A DNA stretch of 64,000 nucleotides from Bacteroidetes bacterium HGW-Bacteroidetes-8 (GTDB lineage: Bacteria; Bacteroidota; Bacteroidia; Bacteroidales; UBA932): the NCBI GenBank assembly GCA_002840895.1, contig PHCZ01000006.1, positions 1 to 64,000 of the forward strand. Direction: 5' to 3'. This document shows positions 20,107 through 31,249 of the stretch, piece after piece (position 1 is the first letter of the stretch; each line of letters begins with the position of its first letter). The notes beneath the pieces were generated by a model that saw nothing but the letters and a program-made list of their open reading frames with translations, was not told where the DNA came from and ran no database searches. A program made the translations under genes and the position numbers.

Positions 20107-22053
20107 TTAATCTTTGTAATTTCTTGTGGCTATCTTCACAAACTCATATTTAAGAGGCTCTTTATGAACAATATTGCCAGCCTCTTTACCCGCATACTCC
20201 CAGCATCCCACATACATAAAGTTCTGGTCATCCCTTTTGGTTTCACCCTCCTCCGTCTGCATCTCTTCACGGAAGTGACCTCCGCAGGACTCTTTTCTCA
20301 TAAGTGCATCCATAGCCATTAGCTCTCCAAGCTCCAGAAAATCTGCTACCCTAGTGGCCTTCTCTAGCTCCTGATTTAGCTCTTTGTTCTCTCCAGGGAT
20401 ATAGAGATTTTTCCAAAACTCATCCTTGAGAGCCTTTATCTCTGTTATTGCTTTTTCCAGACCCTTTTCGTTACGCGCCATTCCAACATAGTCCCACATT
20501 ATGTGACCAAGTTTTTTATGGAAAAAATCTACACTCTCTTTTCCCTTTATTGATAAAAGCTTCTCAATTTTTTCCTTAATACCCCTCTCTGCCTCATCAA
20601 AAGCCGGGTGGTTAATATCTGTTTTAGGTGCCTGAATCTTTCCTGCGAGAGAGTCCCCAATTGTATAAGGAAGGATAAAATAACCATCTGCAAGACCCTG
20701 CATAAGTGCAGATGCACCAAGTCTGTTACCTCCGTGATCGCTAAAGTTAGCCTCCCCTATAGCATAAAGACCCGGTATTGTTGTTTGCAGATTGTAGTCT
20801 ACCCACAGACCTCCCATTGTGTAGTGAATGGCCGGATAGATCATCATCGGCTCCTGGTACGGGTTAACATCTGTGATCTTCTCATACATCTGGAAGAGGT
20901 TTCCGTATCTCTCCTCAATCACCTTCTTTCCCAATCTCTCTATTGAAGTTTTGAAATCCAGAAAGACTGCCAGCCCGGTCTCATTTACACCATATCCTGC
21001 ATCACATCTCTCTTTTGCCGCTCTGGATGCCACATCTCTTGGAACGAGGTTACCGAAAGCAGGGTATCTGCGCTCCAGGTAGTAATCTCTATCCTGTTCA
21101 GCTATTTGAGATGCCAATATTTTTTTCTCTCTTAGCTTCTCAACATCCTCTTTTCTCTTTGGAACCCAAATTCTGCCGTCATTTCTTAGTGATTCGCTCA
21201 TTAGAGTAAGCTTAGACTGCTGCTCTCCGTGAACCGGAATACAGGTTGGGTGAATTTGCGCAAATGAGGGATTCCCAAAGAAGGCTCCCTTTTTATAACA
21301 CTGCCATATAGATGAGGCGTTGCTATTCATTGCATTGGTAGATAGGAAAAAGACATTTCCATAACCTCCCGTTGCAATGACAACTGCGTGTGCGCCGTAA
21401 CGCTCAATCTCTCCGGTAACAAGATTTCTTACAATTATTCCCCTGGCCTCACCATCGATTAGCACTACATCCAGCATCTCCCTTCTGGTGTAAGATTGTA
21501 CGCTTCCCAGATTTATCTGACGGTTTAGTGCTCCATAGGCTCCCAGCAGTAGCTGTTGCCCGGTCTGACCTCTGGCATAAAATGTCCTGCTAACCTGAGA
21601 ACCTCCAAAAGAGCGATTATCGAGCAGCCCTCCATACTCCCTTGCAAATGGAACTCCCTGAGCAACACACTGATCTATAATAAGATTACTCACCTCTGCA
21701 AGACGATAGACATTTCCCTCCCGGCTTCTGTAGTCACCACCTTTTATTGTGTCGTAGAAAAGACGATGGACAGAGTCGTTATCATTTGGGTAATTTTTTG
21801 CAGCATTTATCCCACCTTGAGCAGCAATTGAGTGAGCTCTTCTTGGTGAGTCGCTTATACAAAAAACCTTTACATTGTAGCCCAATTCACCCAGTGCAGC
21901 AGCAGCCGAAGCCCCTCCCAAACCTGTTCCCACCACAATAATATCAAGTTTTCTTTTATTAGCCGGGCTAACCACTCGAATCTGACTCTTATGCCTGGTC
22001 CACTTCTCGGACAAAGGGCCCTCAAGAATCTTAGAATTAAGTTTTTCGGACAT
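20107..22053 (-). CDS. sdhA: Succinate dehydrogenase/fumarate reductase flavoprotein subunit
   Basis: ORF 648 aa; [76 protein letters not shown]. Confidence 0.95.
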   Translation of the reverse strand: MSEKLNSKILEGPLSEKWTRHKSQIRVVSPANKRKLDIIVVGTGLGGASAAAALGELGYNVKVFCISDSPRRAHSIAAQGGINAAKNYPNDNDSVHRLFYDTIKGGDYRSREGNVYRLAEVSNLIIDQCVAQGVPFAREYGGLLDNRSFGGSQVSRTFYARGQTGQQLLLGAYGALNRQINLGSVQSYTRREMLDVVLIDGEARGIIVRNLVTGEIERYGAHAVVIATGGYGNVFFLSTNAMNSNASSIWQCYKKGAFFGNPSFAQIHPTCIPVHGEQQSKLTLMSESLRNDGRIWVPKRKEDVEKLREKKILASQIAEQDRDYYLERRYPAFGNLVPRDVASRAAKERCDAGYGVNETGLAVFLDFKTSIERLGKKVIEERYGNLFQMYEKITDVNPYQEPMMIYPAIHYTMGGLWVDYNLQTTIPGLYAIGEANFSDHGGNRLGASALMQGLADGYFILPYTIGDSLAGKIQAPKTDINHPAFDEAERGIKEKIEKLLSIKGKESVDFFHKKLGHIMWDYVGMARNEKGLEKAITEIKALKDEFWKNLYIPGENKELNQELEKATRVADFLELGELMAMDALMRKESCGGHFREEMQTEEGETKRDDQNFMYVGCWEYAGKEAGNIVHKEPLKYEFVKIATRNYKD

Positions 22054-22205
22054 TTTTTAACAATTTTTGAGTGGTCAAAATTACCTATTTTAAGTCAGAT
22101 TCCAAACTACAGGAGACCATTTGCTTTTTTATTATCTTTGCCATAAGAGTTATTACTCTATATTTGAAAGAGACATTATTACTACTTAATATAAAAGTGA
22201 CGGCT

Positions 22206-24428
22206 ATGAAAAGAGTATTCAGTCTAATATTTACAACATTTTTAGCACTCTCGGCTGCTGCCCAGGTTTCGGTTATTCCAAAACCAAACAAGGTAGAGGC
22301 AGAGGAGGGTAGGTTTAAATTTGACAACAACACAACTCTCTTTTCAAACGAAAAGAGCTCCTCTAACTTAGAGTATCTTAAAGCTCTTCTTGTGCCTGCA
22401 ACCGGGTTCAGCTTTAATACCACAAAAGAGGGACCTGCAGATAATTATATTGTTCTGGATCTCTCCGAACAATATGGTATAGATCCCGGCAAAGAGAACG
22501 GGCTACCGAAGGAGGGGTATATTCTGGATATATCTGCCAAGGGAATTACAATTAAAGCAGCAGACGGAGCCGGTATTTTCTACGGAATACAATCTCTTCT
22601 CCAGCTAATGCCTGCTGTTGTCTACTCCGGAAGGTCCTCCGGTCACGAAGATTGGAGCGTTGCTGCTCTTAGAATAGAGGATAGCCCAAGGTTCGGTTAC
22701 AGAGGGATGATGCTTGATGTTTCACGCACATTCTTTGACGCAGCCACTGTAAAAAAATATATCGACTGGATGGCCTATCATAAGATCAATAAATTTCACT
22801 GGCACCTCACCGATGATAACGGCTGGAGAGTTGAGATAAAAAAATACCCTCTGCTTACAAGCAAAGGTGCTTGGAGAGGGCCCGGAGAGGTTCTATCTGC
22901 AGCATTCGGTTCGGGTAAAACCAGATACGGCGGATTCTACACTCAGGAGCAGATAAAAGATATTGTTGCTTACGCTGCAAAGAGACACATCGAGATAATT
23001 CCGGAGATAGATCTTCCAGGTCACAGCAAAGCAGTTACCGCATCCTACCCAAATGTTGCCTGTGACGGAAATGATACCGGGCTGAGCGTACAGGGTGTAG
23101 GGCAGAATGTTTGGTGCGTCGGAAAAGAGGCTAACTTCCATATGCTTGAGAATATAATAAAAGAGATGGTTAAGCTCTTTCCTTCCAAGAATTTCCATAT
23201 TGGCGGAGATGAGGTTAACTATACCTCCTGGGATAACTGCCCTCATTGCCAGGCTTTAATGAAAAAAGAGGGGATGAAGGAGCACGACGAGCTTCTTAAC
23301 TACTTTGTTCGTAGAATGGAGGCAATTCTGGAGAAGCAGGGTAAGGATATGTCCGGATGGGATGAGATTTTGGAGGGTGGTAAACTTAGCCCAAACAGCC
23401 GTGTCTATGCCTGGAGAAGCGTAGCCAAAGGTATAGAGTCTGTTACTAAAGGACAGCCAACCATAATGATGCCGGGAGAGTACTGCTATTTTGATATGAA
23501 ACAATCAAAAGAGGAGAGGGGTCACAACTGGGCAGGGATAGTAACTCTGGAGAAGAGCTACTCTCTGGACCCTATCGGTACAGCAAAGCTAAGCAGCGAG
23601 CAGGCTAACCTAATCGTTGGGGTTCAGGGTGCACTTTGGACAGAGCTTCTTGGATGGCCTGTAAGGTTTATAGATTATCAGACATATCCACGCCTTGCTG
23701 CAATAGCAGAGGTTGGCTGGACAAAACCGGAGCTGAAGGAGTGGGGTGAGTTCTATAACAGAGTGGTCTCGTCTCACTTTGAGAGGATGTTCCATATGGG
23801 TATAGCATTTAGGGTCCCCCCTCCAGTGGTAAAATTTGAGCAGGGTGCTGTAAAGGCAGAACTTCCATATCCTTGGGCAGTTGTAAGATACACTTCAGAT
23901 GAGAGCAATCCAACAGTACACTCGCCTGTATACAGAGGAGAGATTATTACCGATAAAGCGCATAAATTCAGGTTTGCAACATTCTACAGAGATGAGCTTG
24001 TAAGCCAGGTTGTAAAACCGGAAAATGCAGAATATAAATATCTGAAACCAGTGACCACCATTATTACATCTATGGCAGAGAATCCAAAATTCCCTGTAAA
24101 AAATCTGGTTGATTATAAATTTGAGACATATTTTAGAAGTGAAAAGAAAATTGTCGCCGGAGATTACCTAACTTATCTCTTTGATGAGCCTGTAAAGGCT
24201 AAAAGAGTTACCATCGAGACCGGGATTCCAAATATCTCCTTTTACGGTATTACAGAGGGATATGCAGAATACAGTTATGACGGAACTAATTACATAAGGG
24301 GTGACGATTTTGTTCGAGGCACAGTAGTTATATATCCGCAAAAAGCTGTAAAAGCTATAAGATTGGTAGCCAGCGATACAAATGACGGTCACATTCTCTC
24401 ACTGCAGGATCTTAGAATTGAGGAGTAA
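22206..24428 (+). CDS. Beta-N-acetylhexosaminidase (GH20)
   Basis: RGMMLDVSRTFFDAATVKKYIDWMAYHKINKFHWHLTDDNGWR, FHIGGDEVNYTSW. Start moved from 22071 to Met 22206 (MKRVFSLIFTTFLALSAAAQ signal peptide); a tatctttg -7-like element lies in the extension. Confidence 0.94.
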   Translation: MKRVFSLIFTTFLALSAAAQVSVIPKPNKVEAEEGRFKFDNNTTLFSNEKSSSNLEYLKALLVPATGFSFNTTKEGPADNYIVLDLSEQYGIDPGKENGLPKEGYILDISAKGITIKAADGAGIFYGIQSLLQLMPAVVYSGRSSGHEDWSVAALRIEDSPRFGYRGMMLDVSRTFFDAATVKKYIDWMAYHKINKFHWHLTDDNGWRVEIKKYPLLTSKGAWRGPGEVLSAAFGSGKTRYGGFYTQEQIKDIVAYAAKRHIEIIPEIDLPGHSKAVTASYPNVACDGNDTGLSVQGVGQNVWCVGKEANFHMLENIIKEMVKLFPSKNFHIGGDEVNYTSWDNCPHCQALMKKEGMKEHDELLNYFVRRMEAILEKQGKDMSGWDEILEGGKLSPNSRVYAWRSVAKGIESVTKGQPTIMMPGEYCYFDMKQSKEERGHNWAGIVTLEKSYSLDPIGTAKLSSEQANLIVGVQGALWTELLGWPVRFIDYQTYPRLAAIAEVGWTKPELKEWGEFYNRVVSSHFERMFHMGIAFRVPPPVVKFEQGAVKAELPYPWAVVRYTSDESNPTVHSPVYRGEIITDKAHKFRFATFYRDELVSQVVKPENAEYKYLKPVTTIITSMAENPKFPVKNLVDYKFETYFRSEKKIVAGDYLTYLFDEPVKAKRVTIETGIPNISFYGITEGYAEYSYDGTNYIRGDDFVRGTVVIYPQKAVKAIRLVASDTNDGHILSLQDLRIEE

Positions 24429-25652
24429 TTAACGCTTTGTTGTAAGAGAGAGATAGGCGCCTGTGACAGCTTCATCTACATCTGAATAAAGCTCCTGAAG
24501 CTCTTTTTGGTTTATCCCCTCTCTTCTCCAACGCTCTATAGGTTCACGGAAAAGAGACTCAATATAGGTCTCGGTGCTTGAGAGCTCCTGCATATAACCT
24601 GTGCGGCTACTGTTATGAATAAGATTAAAGTTCATATACTTAGATCCGTTGCCTCTCTTTATTGAGAATGTTTTATGCTTTAGAGCAACTGCTCTGTCGC
24701 ACGCAAATGCATTTTCGCTACTCTTAGACTTCACAACTACGGTAGGTTGTCTCTCCTCCGCTTTTACCCAGAGAGGTACAGCTATACCAGCTGCAGGATA
24801 ACCAAGAATTGTCCACATTGTTATCATCTCCGGATTCTCGCCTGGTTTAACACCTTGAATTGCTACAGATGCAGTTGTAGATTTTCTTGGAATAAAATCC
24901 TGATCTATAAACCAACCCCCGTTTCTCTCAGGAGAGTCTTCCGGTTTAAGCAGGTCTACACCTAAAAGAGAGTGGTAATATGAGCGCGATAGGTTATTGA
25001 AAATCCAGTGAGGAGTGATTGAACTTAAAGGTGACGCTTTTGATAGAATATCTGTAGCTGTTTGGTGCCTGATGTAGCCCATTCCCTCATTGAAACGACC
25101 TGTGTACGAAAAATTAGTGTAGATAAGATAACCCTGCGGTGCGTTTTTTTGGTCATTGGCATCTACCTTTACAAATCTGGTATTGTTTGTCTCATAATAT
25201 GCAGCGCCGCCCTCGGCATCAATAACCCCAAAATTGGCCTCAACCCTCATAGGGCGTGGAAGCTTATTTAGAAACTCCTCAAAATCTGAAAGGTTTTTAC
25301 AAACAGCAAGAGCTTTATACATTAACTCTCCCTCCATATCCATATCTTTAATATCATCATCTTTAAGATTATAGGAGGCAGTATTCATTATTGAGAAGCC
25401 TGCACTGTTTGTCCCTATCCAAACAACCCCTCCCTTATCCGGACTGTTTACCAGAGCAAGAAAATTATATTTCTCCCCTTTGAAGTACTCAACCCTGTTG
25501 TTCTCTTCACCGGTATCTCTGTGTTTCCAGAGAATTGGTCTTCCGTCTGCGGTTATCTTGCCGGTTATTATTGCAGAAGTGCAGCTAATAAGTTGGTTAT
25601 AGGAAAAAACCGAAAGAATTGTTACCACTATTGTAATGTATAGTCTTCTCAT
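24429..25652 (-). CDS. Secreted Ntn-hydrolase of the penicillin acylase-related C45/AAT-like superfamily
   Basis: ORF 407 aa; signal peptide then SCTSAIITGKITADGRPILWKHRDTG (predicted catalytic Cys at new N terminus). Confidence 0.75.
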   Translation of the reverse strand: MRRLYITIVVTILSVFSYNQLISCTSAIITGKITADGRPILWKHRDTGEENNRVEYFKGEKYNFLALVNSPDKGGVVWIGTNSAGFSIMNTASYNLKDDDIKDMDMEGELMYKALAVCKNLSDFEEFLNKLPRPMRVEANFGVIDAEGGAAYYETNNTRFVKVDANDQKNAPQGYLIYTNFSYTGRFNEGMGYIRHQTATDILSKASPLSSITPHWIFNNLSRSYYHSLLGVDLLKPEDSPERNGGWFIDQDFIPRKSTTASVAIQGVKPGENPEMITMWTILGYPAAGIAVPLWVKAEERQPTVVVKSKSSENAFACDRAVALKHKTFSIKRGNGSKYMNFNLIHNSSRTGYMQELSSTETYIESLFREPIERWRREGINQKELQELYSDVDEAVTGAYLSLTTKR

Positions 25653-25719
25653 TTTTATATATTTAAATATTGCTTTTACTTCTTAATCTATAAATGAAAC
25701 TAAAAGTTTATGGCAAACG

Positions 25720-26748
25720 TTAGAAAATAGTTGGACCCGAAATGCTCTCTTTTAAAATTCCGAGATGTTTATAGGCCAACTCTGTCACTTCTCTTCCTCG
25801 TGGTGTTCTTTGTATAAAACCCTCTTTTATGAGAAATGGTTCATAAACCTCCTCTATGGTTCCAATATCTTCACTTACCGCAGTTGCAATTGTTGCCACA
25901 CCTACCGGCCCCCCCTTAAATTTATGAATTATTGTAGAGAGTATCTTATTATCCATTGAGTCCAAACCCCTCTTATCAATATTTAGTGCATCCAGTGCAT
26001 AAAGAGTTATATCCAAATCAATTACGCCGGTACCCTTAACCTGTGCAAAATCTCTGACCCTTCTAAGAAGAGAGTTTGCAATTCTGGGTGTTCCTCTGCT
26101 TCTTCTGGATATCTCCATAGCAGCACTATCTTCTATTGGGATGTTGAGAATTGCAGAGCTTCTTTTGATAATCTCCAAAAGTACAGATGCGTCGTAATAC
26201 TCAAGATGAGATTGAATTCCGAAACGCGCCCTGAGAGGAGAGGTAAGAAGACCGCTTCGTGTTGTTGCCCCAACGAGAGTAAACGGATTCAACGAAATTT
26301 GAACAGACCTGGCTCCCGGCCCTTTATCTATCATCAAGTCTATGGTAAAGTCCTCCATTGCAGAGTATAGATACTCCTCCACAACCGGGGAGAGACGGTG
26401 GATTTCGTCAATAAAGAGAACATCACCCTTCTCCAGACCTGTTAACAAACCTGCAAGATCTCCCGGTTTATCCAGAACCGGACCGGAGGTAATCTTTAAA
26501 TCTACCCCAAGTTCATTTGCAACTATATGAGCAAGAGTTGTTTTACCTAACCCTGGAGGACCGTGAAAAAGAACGTGGTCCAGAGCTTCTCCTCTCATCA
26601 TAGCGGCCTTAACAAAGATTTTAAGATTTTCAATAATCTTATCCTGCCCGGAGAATTGAGAAAAATCTCTTGGCCTAATCTGTCCTTCAAAATCTCTATC
26701 TTTATTCTCCCGCTCTTGTCTGGGATCGAAATTAACCATGGTTTTCAA
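25720..26748 (-). CDS. ruvB: Holliday junction branch migration DNA helicase RuvB
   Basis: ORF 342 aa; [65 protein letters not shown]. Confidence 0.97.
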   Translation of the reverse strand: MKTMVNFDPRQERENKDRDFEGQIRPRDFSQFSGQDKIIENLKIFVKAAMMRGEALDHVLFHGPPGLGKTTLAHIVANELGVDLKITSGPVLDKPGDLAGLLTGLEKGDVLFIDEIHRLSPVVEEYLYSAMEDFTIDLMIDKGPGARSVQISLNPFTLVGATTRSGLLTSPLRARFGIQSHLEYYDASVLLEIIKRSSAILNIPIEDSAAMEISRRSRGTPRIANSLLRRVRDFAQVKGTGVIDLDITLYALDALNIDKRGLDSMDNKILSTIIHKFKGGPVGVATIATAVSEDIGTIEEVYEPFLIKEGFIQRTPRGREVTELAYKHLGILKESISGPTIF

Positions 26749-27130
26749 CAGTTATAATATTTACAAATATATTCTAAATTTTAATACTTTATTTTGTTTT
26801 TATTATGGTTTGTTCATATGTTTATAAGTAAAGATATTAACCGAATTTTTTAATTATTAACAGATATTAACAAACTTTTCCACAATATATTAAGAGATTA
26901 AATGGCTTAAAAATAAGTTATTATAAAAATTTTACAACATTTATTAACTGCTGTTGATAATGTTTAAGTTGAGTGATTAACATTGGTGGTCTGTTGATAA
27001 TTGTTCGATATCTTGGTGAAAAAATGGGTCAGAAAAATTTGGATAAACCGAAGCGATATTCATATAATAAAATCCACAATATTTAAAAAAATTATTATCA
27101 ATATTTATTAACAGAAAGTGGTTAATAACC
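26749..27130. other. Candidate oriC-like AT-rich region
   Basis: DnaA-box-like TTTTCCACA (26876-26884), TTATCAACA on minus strand (26952-26960 and 26992-27000, 40 bp apart), TTATCCAAA on minus strand (27038-27046), repeated TTATTAACAGA (26854, 27105). Confidence 0.35.
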
Positions 27131-27138
27131 TATCTTTG
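27131..27138 (+). promoter_or_regulatory. -7 promoter element (TAnnTTTG) of mfd
   Basis: tatctttg 11 nt before the mfd ATG. Confidence 0.65.
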
Positions 27139-27148
27139 CATCCTAATT

Positions 27149-30100
27149 ATGAGTCATACAATTTCAGAAGATAGATTTATCCGCCAGGAGCCTGTTAAAA
27201 AGCTTATTAGTTGGGCAGAGGATGGAGCGGAGAGGTGTGTTGTAATAGAGGGTCTCTACTCTTCGGCAAAAGCGTTTGCAATTTCGGCAGCAGCAGTTAA
27301 AGGTATACATTTAATTCTCCTTAACAACAGGGAGGATGCTGTCTATTGTAGTGGAGATCTATATAAACTCATTGATAAGGAGAGAGTTTTCTTCTTTCCG
27401 CCATCAAAAAATTTTTCTCATAAGAGTGTTAATAAAGACTCTTCTCATCAGGTACAGAGAACAGCAGCAATAAACGCAGTAAAAGAGTATCTCGAGGGCA
27501 GCTCAAAGTTTAAAAGCATTGTTCTGGTCGGTTATCCCCACTCAATTACAGAGTTGGTGATAAACAAAAAATCACTCGACTCAAGTATTCTAAAGATTTC
27601 GCGCGGAGATACCCTATCTCACGATTTTGTTCGGGAGACCCTTCTTGCCTACTCGTTTGAAAGGGTAGATTTTGTGTCGGAGCCCGGTCAGTTTGCTTTA
27701 AGGGGTGGCTTGATAGACCTATTCTCATACTCAGACAACAGACCCTGGAGGCTTGACTTCTTTGGAGATACTGTAGAGAAGATTAAAGTCTTTGATATCG
27801 ATAGCCAGCGGTCACTTGAGGAGAGAGAGTGTGTAGAGATCTTCCCCGACATATACGAAACACCTCAGATTGAGCAGGAGAGTATCTTCTCCTTTGCACA
27901 GGGAAAATCTACACTGTGGATAACAGATGAGCAATATTTTAGATCTCAGATCAAGCTTATAGAGGAGCACAAAAGGGAGGGAGAGATAATTTTCGGTTCA
28001 AAAGAGCTGAGCACAATTTTGGAGAGCCATAAAAAAGCGCTCTTTGCACCGGTCTCAAGAGAGTTTGAATCTATTCAGAGAATAGTGTTTCACACAACCC
28101 CTCAGCCGGTTTTCAATAAGAATTTTGAGCTGTTAGCAAAGGATATCTCACAAAAGATATCTCAAGGATATGAGGTATCTATCCTTAGCGAAAACCCAAA
28201 CCAGACAGAAAGGATCAGTAGTATATTCTCCTCTCTTGAGGGGGTTGGGCACACCCATTTCGACGCAGAGAAGATCTCTATTCACGAGGGGTTTATTGAC
28301 CACAATGCTAAAATATGCCTCTATACAGATCATCAGATATTTGAAAGATACCACAGGGTCAAGCCTCATAGAACTGTTGAGAAGAGCGAGCGACTCACCA
28401 TAAACGAGATCAACTCATTTGAGATAGGAGACTACATTGTCCATATAGATCACGGGGTGGGGCAGTTTGGAGGGTTAGTAAAGACCCAGACAGCCGGAAA
28501 GCAGCAGGAGGCAGTTAAACTTATCTATAAAGATGGGGATGTTATTTTTGTCTCCATACACGGTCTTCACAGGATAGCAAGGTACAAATCAAAGGATTCT
28601 CAGCCTCCCAAGATCTATAAACTGGGCACAGGTGCCTGGCAAAAGCTTAAGTCACAAACTAAATCTAAGGTAAAGGATATTGCCAGAGATCTTATAGAGC
28701 TCTACTCAAAAAGAAGAGACGCAAGAGGTTTTGCTTTCTCCGGCGATACTTTTATGCAAAACGAGTTGGAAGCATCATTTATTTATGAGGATACTCCGGA
28801 CCAGATTAAGGCTACAAGCGCTATCAAAGAGGATATGGAGATGGAGTTTCCGATGGACAGACTGGTTTGCGGAGATGTGGGATTCGGAAAGACAGAGCTG
28901 GCTATTCGTGCTGCATTTAAAGCCGTGGCAGACAGCAAACAGGTTGCAGTTCTTGTTCCAACAACAATATTAGCCCTGCAACACTATAAAACATTCACTG
29001 CCAGGTTAAAAGATTTCCCCTGCAACATCTCCTACATTAGCCGTCTCAAAACTGCCGGTGAGATAAAAGAGACATCGGAATCGATTGAGAGTGGGAAAAC
29101 AGATATTATAATAGGTACTCACAGGCTGCTCAACAAGGAGATTAAATTCAAAGATCTTGGACTCCTTATTATTGACGAAGAGCAGAAGTTCGGGGTATCT
29201 GCAAAAGAGCGCCTTAGACAACTTAAGCTAAATGTAGATACACTGACACTTACAGCAACACCCATACCTCGAACCCTTCAGTTTTCACTGCTGGGAGCCC
29301 GGGACCTCTCAATTATCAACACTCCTCCCCCAAACAGGTTGCCGGTTCAGACGGAGGTGATAGATTTTAACGAAGAGATAATAAGGGATGCAATAAACTA
29401 CGAGATGGAGAGGGGTGGTCAGGTGTTCTTTGTGCACAACAGGGTTGAAGATATTCGCTCTGTTGAGGAGATTGTAAGGAGATTATGTCCCGGGGTCAAG
29501 AGCTGCATAGGGCACGGAAAGATGGAGCCGGCAAACCTTGAGAAGACTGTGCTGGACTTTATGATGGGAGATTATGATGTGATGATTGCCACAACCATAG
29601 TGGAGAACGGGATAGATATACCAAATGCCAACACAATAATAATTAATCAGGCTCAGAACTTTGGGCTGAGCGACCTGCACCAGTTGAGGGGCAGGGTAGG
29701 GAGGTCTAACGTCAAGGCATTCTGCTACCTGATAATTCCATCTGTCTCATCTCTAACGGACGAGGCCAGAAGGCGAATACGTGCAATAGAGACCTTCTCC
29801 GACCTGGGGAGTGGTTTCAATATAGCGATGCAGGACCTGGACATAAGAGGAGCAGGGAATATGCTGGGCGCAGAGCAGAGTGGCTTTATTGCGGAGATGG
29901 GTTTTGAGACCTACCAGCGTATTTTGGCTGAGGCCTTTACAGAGATAAGGGAAGAGAGAGAGCTTGCAGGTGCTAAGGAGGGTAAAGATGAAGATATAGG
30001 TGATTCAGGCAGATTCCGGGCAGGGGCAAAGAGAGAGGAGATTGCATATATAAATGACTGCTCAATAGATACCGACCTGGAGATTCTTATACCAGACAGC

Positions 30101-30502
30101 TATATAAATATTACAGCCGAGAAGATAAGGCTATATAAAGAGCTTGATGCAATTAAAGAGGCTAAGGAGCTCCAAAGATTTACAGATGAGATGCAGGACA
30201 GATTTGGCCCTCTACCCGAAGAGGCGAGACAGCTAACTTTTATTGTGAAACTGAGATGGCTTGCTATTGAGCTGGGCTTCGAGAAGATAATCCTAAAAAA
30301 CGGAATACTTATAGCATATTTTGTAAGTAACCAGCTCTCCGGCTACTATGCCTCTGCTAAGTTTGCATCGATTTTGCAATTCCTCCAAAAACAGCACAAG
30401 AGGTTCAGGGTGAAAGAGCAAAAAGAGAAGCTATATATAACGGTAGATAATGTATTGAGCGTAGAGCAGGCCTATAATATATTTTTAGAGATGAAGTTGT
30501 AA
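27149..30502 (+). CDS. mfd: Transcription-repair coupling factor
   Basis: ORF 1117 aa; GDYIVHIDHGVGQFGGL, RLVCGDVGFGKTELAIRAAFKA, TATPIPRTLQFSLLGARDLSIINTPPPNRLPVQT, LRGRVGRSNVKAFCYL. Confidence 0.97.
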   Translation: MSHTISEDRFIRQEPVKKLISWAEDGAERCVVIEGLYSSAKAFAISAAAVKGIHLILLNNREDAVYCSGDLYKLIDKERVFFFPPSKNFSHKSVNKDSSHQVQRTAAINAVKEYLEGSSKFKSIVLVGYPHSITELVINKKSLDSSILKISRGDTLSHDFVRETLLAYSFERVDFVSEPGQFALRGGLIDLFSYSDNRPWRLDFFGDTVEKIKVFDIDSQRSLEERECVEIFPDIYETPQIEQESIFSFAQGKSTLWITDEQYFRSQIKLIEEHKREGEIIFGSKELSTILESHKKALFAPVSREFESIQRIVFHTTPQPVFNKNFELLAKDISQKISQGYEVSILSENPNQTERISSIFSSLEGVGHTHFDAEKISIHEGFIDHNAKICLYTDHQIFERYHRVKPHRTVEKSERLTINEINSFEIGDYIVHIDHGVGQFGGLVKTQTAGKQQEAVKLIYKDGDVIFVSIHGLHRIARYKSKDSQPPKIYKLGTGAWQKLKSQTKSKVKDIARDLIELYSKRRDARGFAFSGDTFMQNELEASFIYEDTPDQIKATSAIKEDMEMEFPMDRLVCGDVGFGKTELAIRAAFKAVADSKQVAVLVPTTILALQHYKTFTARLKDFPCNISYISRLKTAGEIKETSESIESGKTDIIIGTHRLLNKEIKFKDLGLLIIDEEQKFGVSAKERLRQLKLNVDTLTLTATPIPRTLQFSLLGARDLSIINTPPPNRLPVQTEVIDFNEEIIRDAINYEMERGGQVFFVHNRVEDIRSVEEIVRRLCPGVKSCIGHGKMEPANLEKTVLDFMMGDYDVMIATTIVENGIDIPNANTIIINQAQNFGLSDLHQLRGRVGRSNVKAFCYLIIPSVSSLTDEARRRIRAIETFSDLGSGFNIAMQDLDIRGAGNMLGAEQSGFIAEMGFETYQRILAEAFTEIREERELAGAKEGKDEDIGDSGRFRAGAKREEIAYINDCSIDTDLEILIPDSYINITAEKIRLYKELDAIKEAKELQRFTDEMQDRFGPLPEEARQLTFIVKLRWLAIELGFEKIILKNGILIAYFVSNQLSGYYASAKFASILQFLQKQHKRFRVKEQKEKLYITVDNVLSVEQAYNIFLEMKL

Positions 30503-30523
30503 TTTTTTTTATCTTTGCCGATT

Positions 30524-31249
30524 GTGATAAATCTGTTGATAGATATAGGCAATAGTTCCGTAAAAGCCTCTTATGCCAAAGGGAGCTCGCTTGAGGAGGT
30601 TATAAGGTATGAGGGGGAGAATCTTTACGAATTTATAGCCGGGCTTGCAAAGAGAAGAGAGGTAGAGGTTATTGCGATATCAACTGTAAGAAGAGATGGT
30701 GCCCTCTTTTTTAAGGAGCTGGAGAGTGAATGTAACAAATTGATAGTGGTAGATAGTGAAACAGATCTACCTGTTGTCAACAGATACAAAAGCCCCGAAA
30801 CCCTTGGGAGTGACAGGATTTTATCTGCAGTTGCAGCAAAGCAGATGTTCCCCGGAAAGGATCTGATGATCTTTGATTTTGGAACGGCGCTTACAATTGA
30901 TTTTGTTTCACGAGATGGAGAATTTTTAGGGGGAAATATTTCACTTGGTTTAAGGGGTAGATTTAAGGCTTTAAATGATTATACTCAACTACTTCCGCTA
31001 CTGGATAACCCTTTGGATATAGTTGATGTAGGGGGTACGACAAAAGAGGCTATTGAGTCCGGAGTTGTTTTAGGTCTGATTTTTGAAGTTAGTGGTTATA
31101 TAAAGGAGTATCCGAACCATATTTATATTTTTACAGGTGGAGATGCTATTTATTTTGCAGAAAAATTGAAAAGTTCGATATTTGTAGTTTACAATTTAGT
31201 ATTGATGGGTTTAGCCCGCGTAGCAGAGAATTATGCGAAATCGGAATAA
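30524..31249 (+). CDS. coaX: Type III pantothenate kinase
   Basis: LLIDIGNSSVKASYA, SPETLGSDRILSAVAAKQMFPGKDLMIFDFGTALTIDFV. GTG start at 30524 preferred over the TTG at 30515, which lies within the -7-like tatctttg. Confidence 0.92.
   Translation: MINLLIDIGNSSVKASYAKGSSLEEVIRYEGENLYEFIAGLAKRREVEVIAISTVRRDGALFFKELESECNKLIVVDSETDLPVVNRYKSPETLGSDRILSAVAAKQMFPGKDLMIFDFGTALTIDFVSRDGEFLGGNISLGLRGRFKALNDYTQLLPLLDNPLDIVDVGGTTKEAIESGVVLGLIFEVSGYIKEYPNHIYIFTGGDAIYFAEKLKSSIFVVYNLVLMGLARVAENYAKSE

Noticed and set aside
22064-22080. TTGACCACT (minus strand) upstream of sdhA, matching part of the LytTR-linked motif
   Set aside because: Only a 9-bp match; neither TCAYATT half-site nor the -7 spacing is present
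22071-22205. N-terminal extension of the GH20 gene
   Set aside because: The signal peptide begins at 22206 and the extension contains a tatctttg promoter-like element
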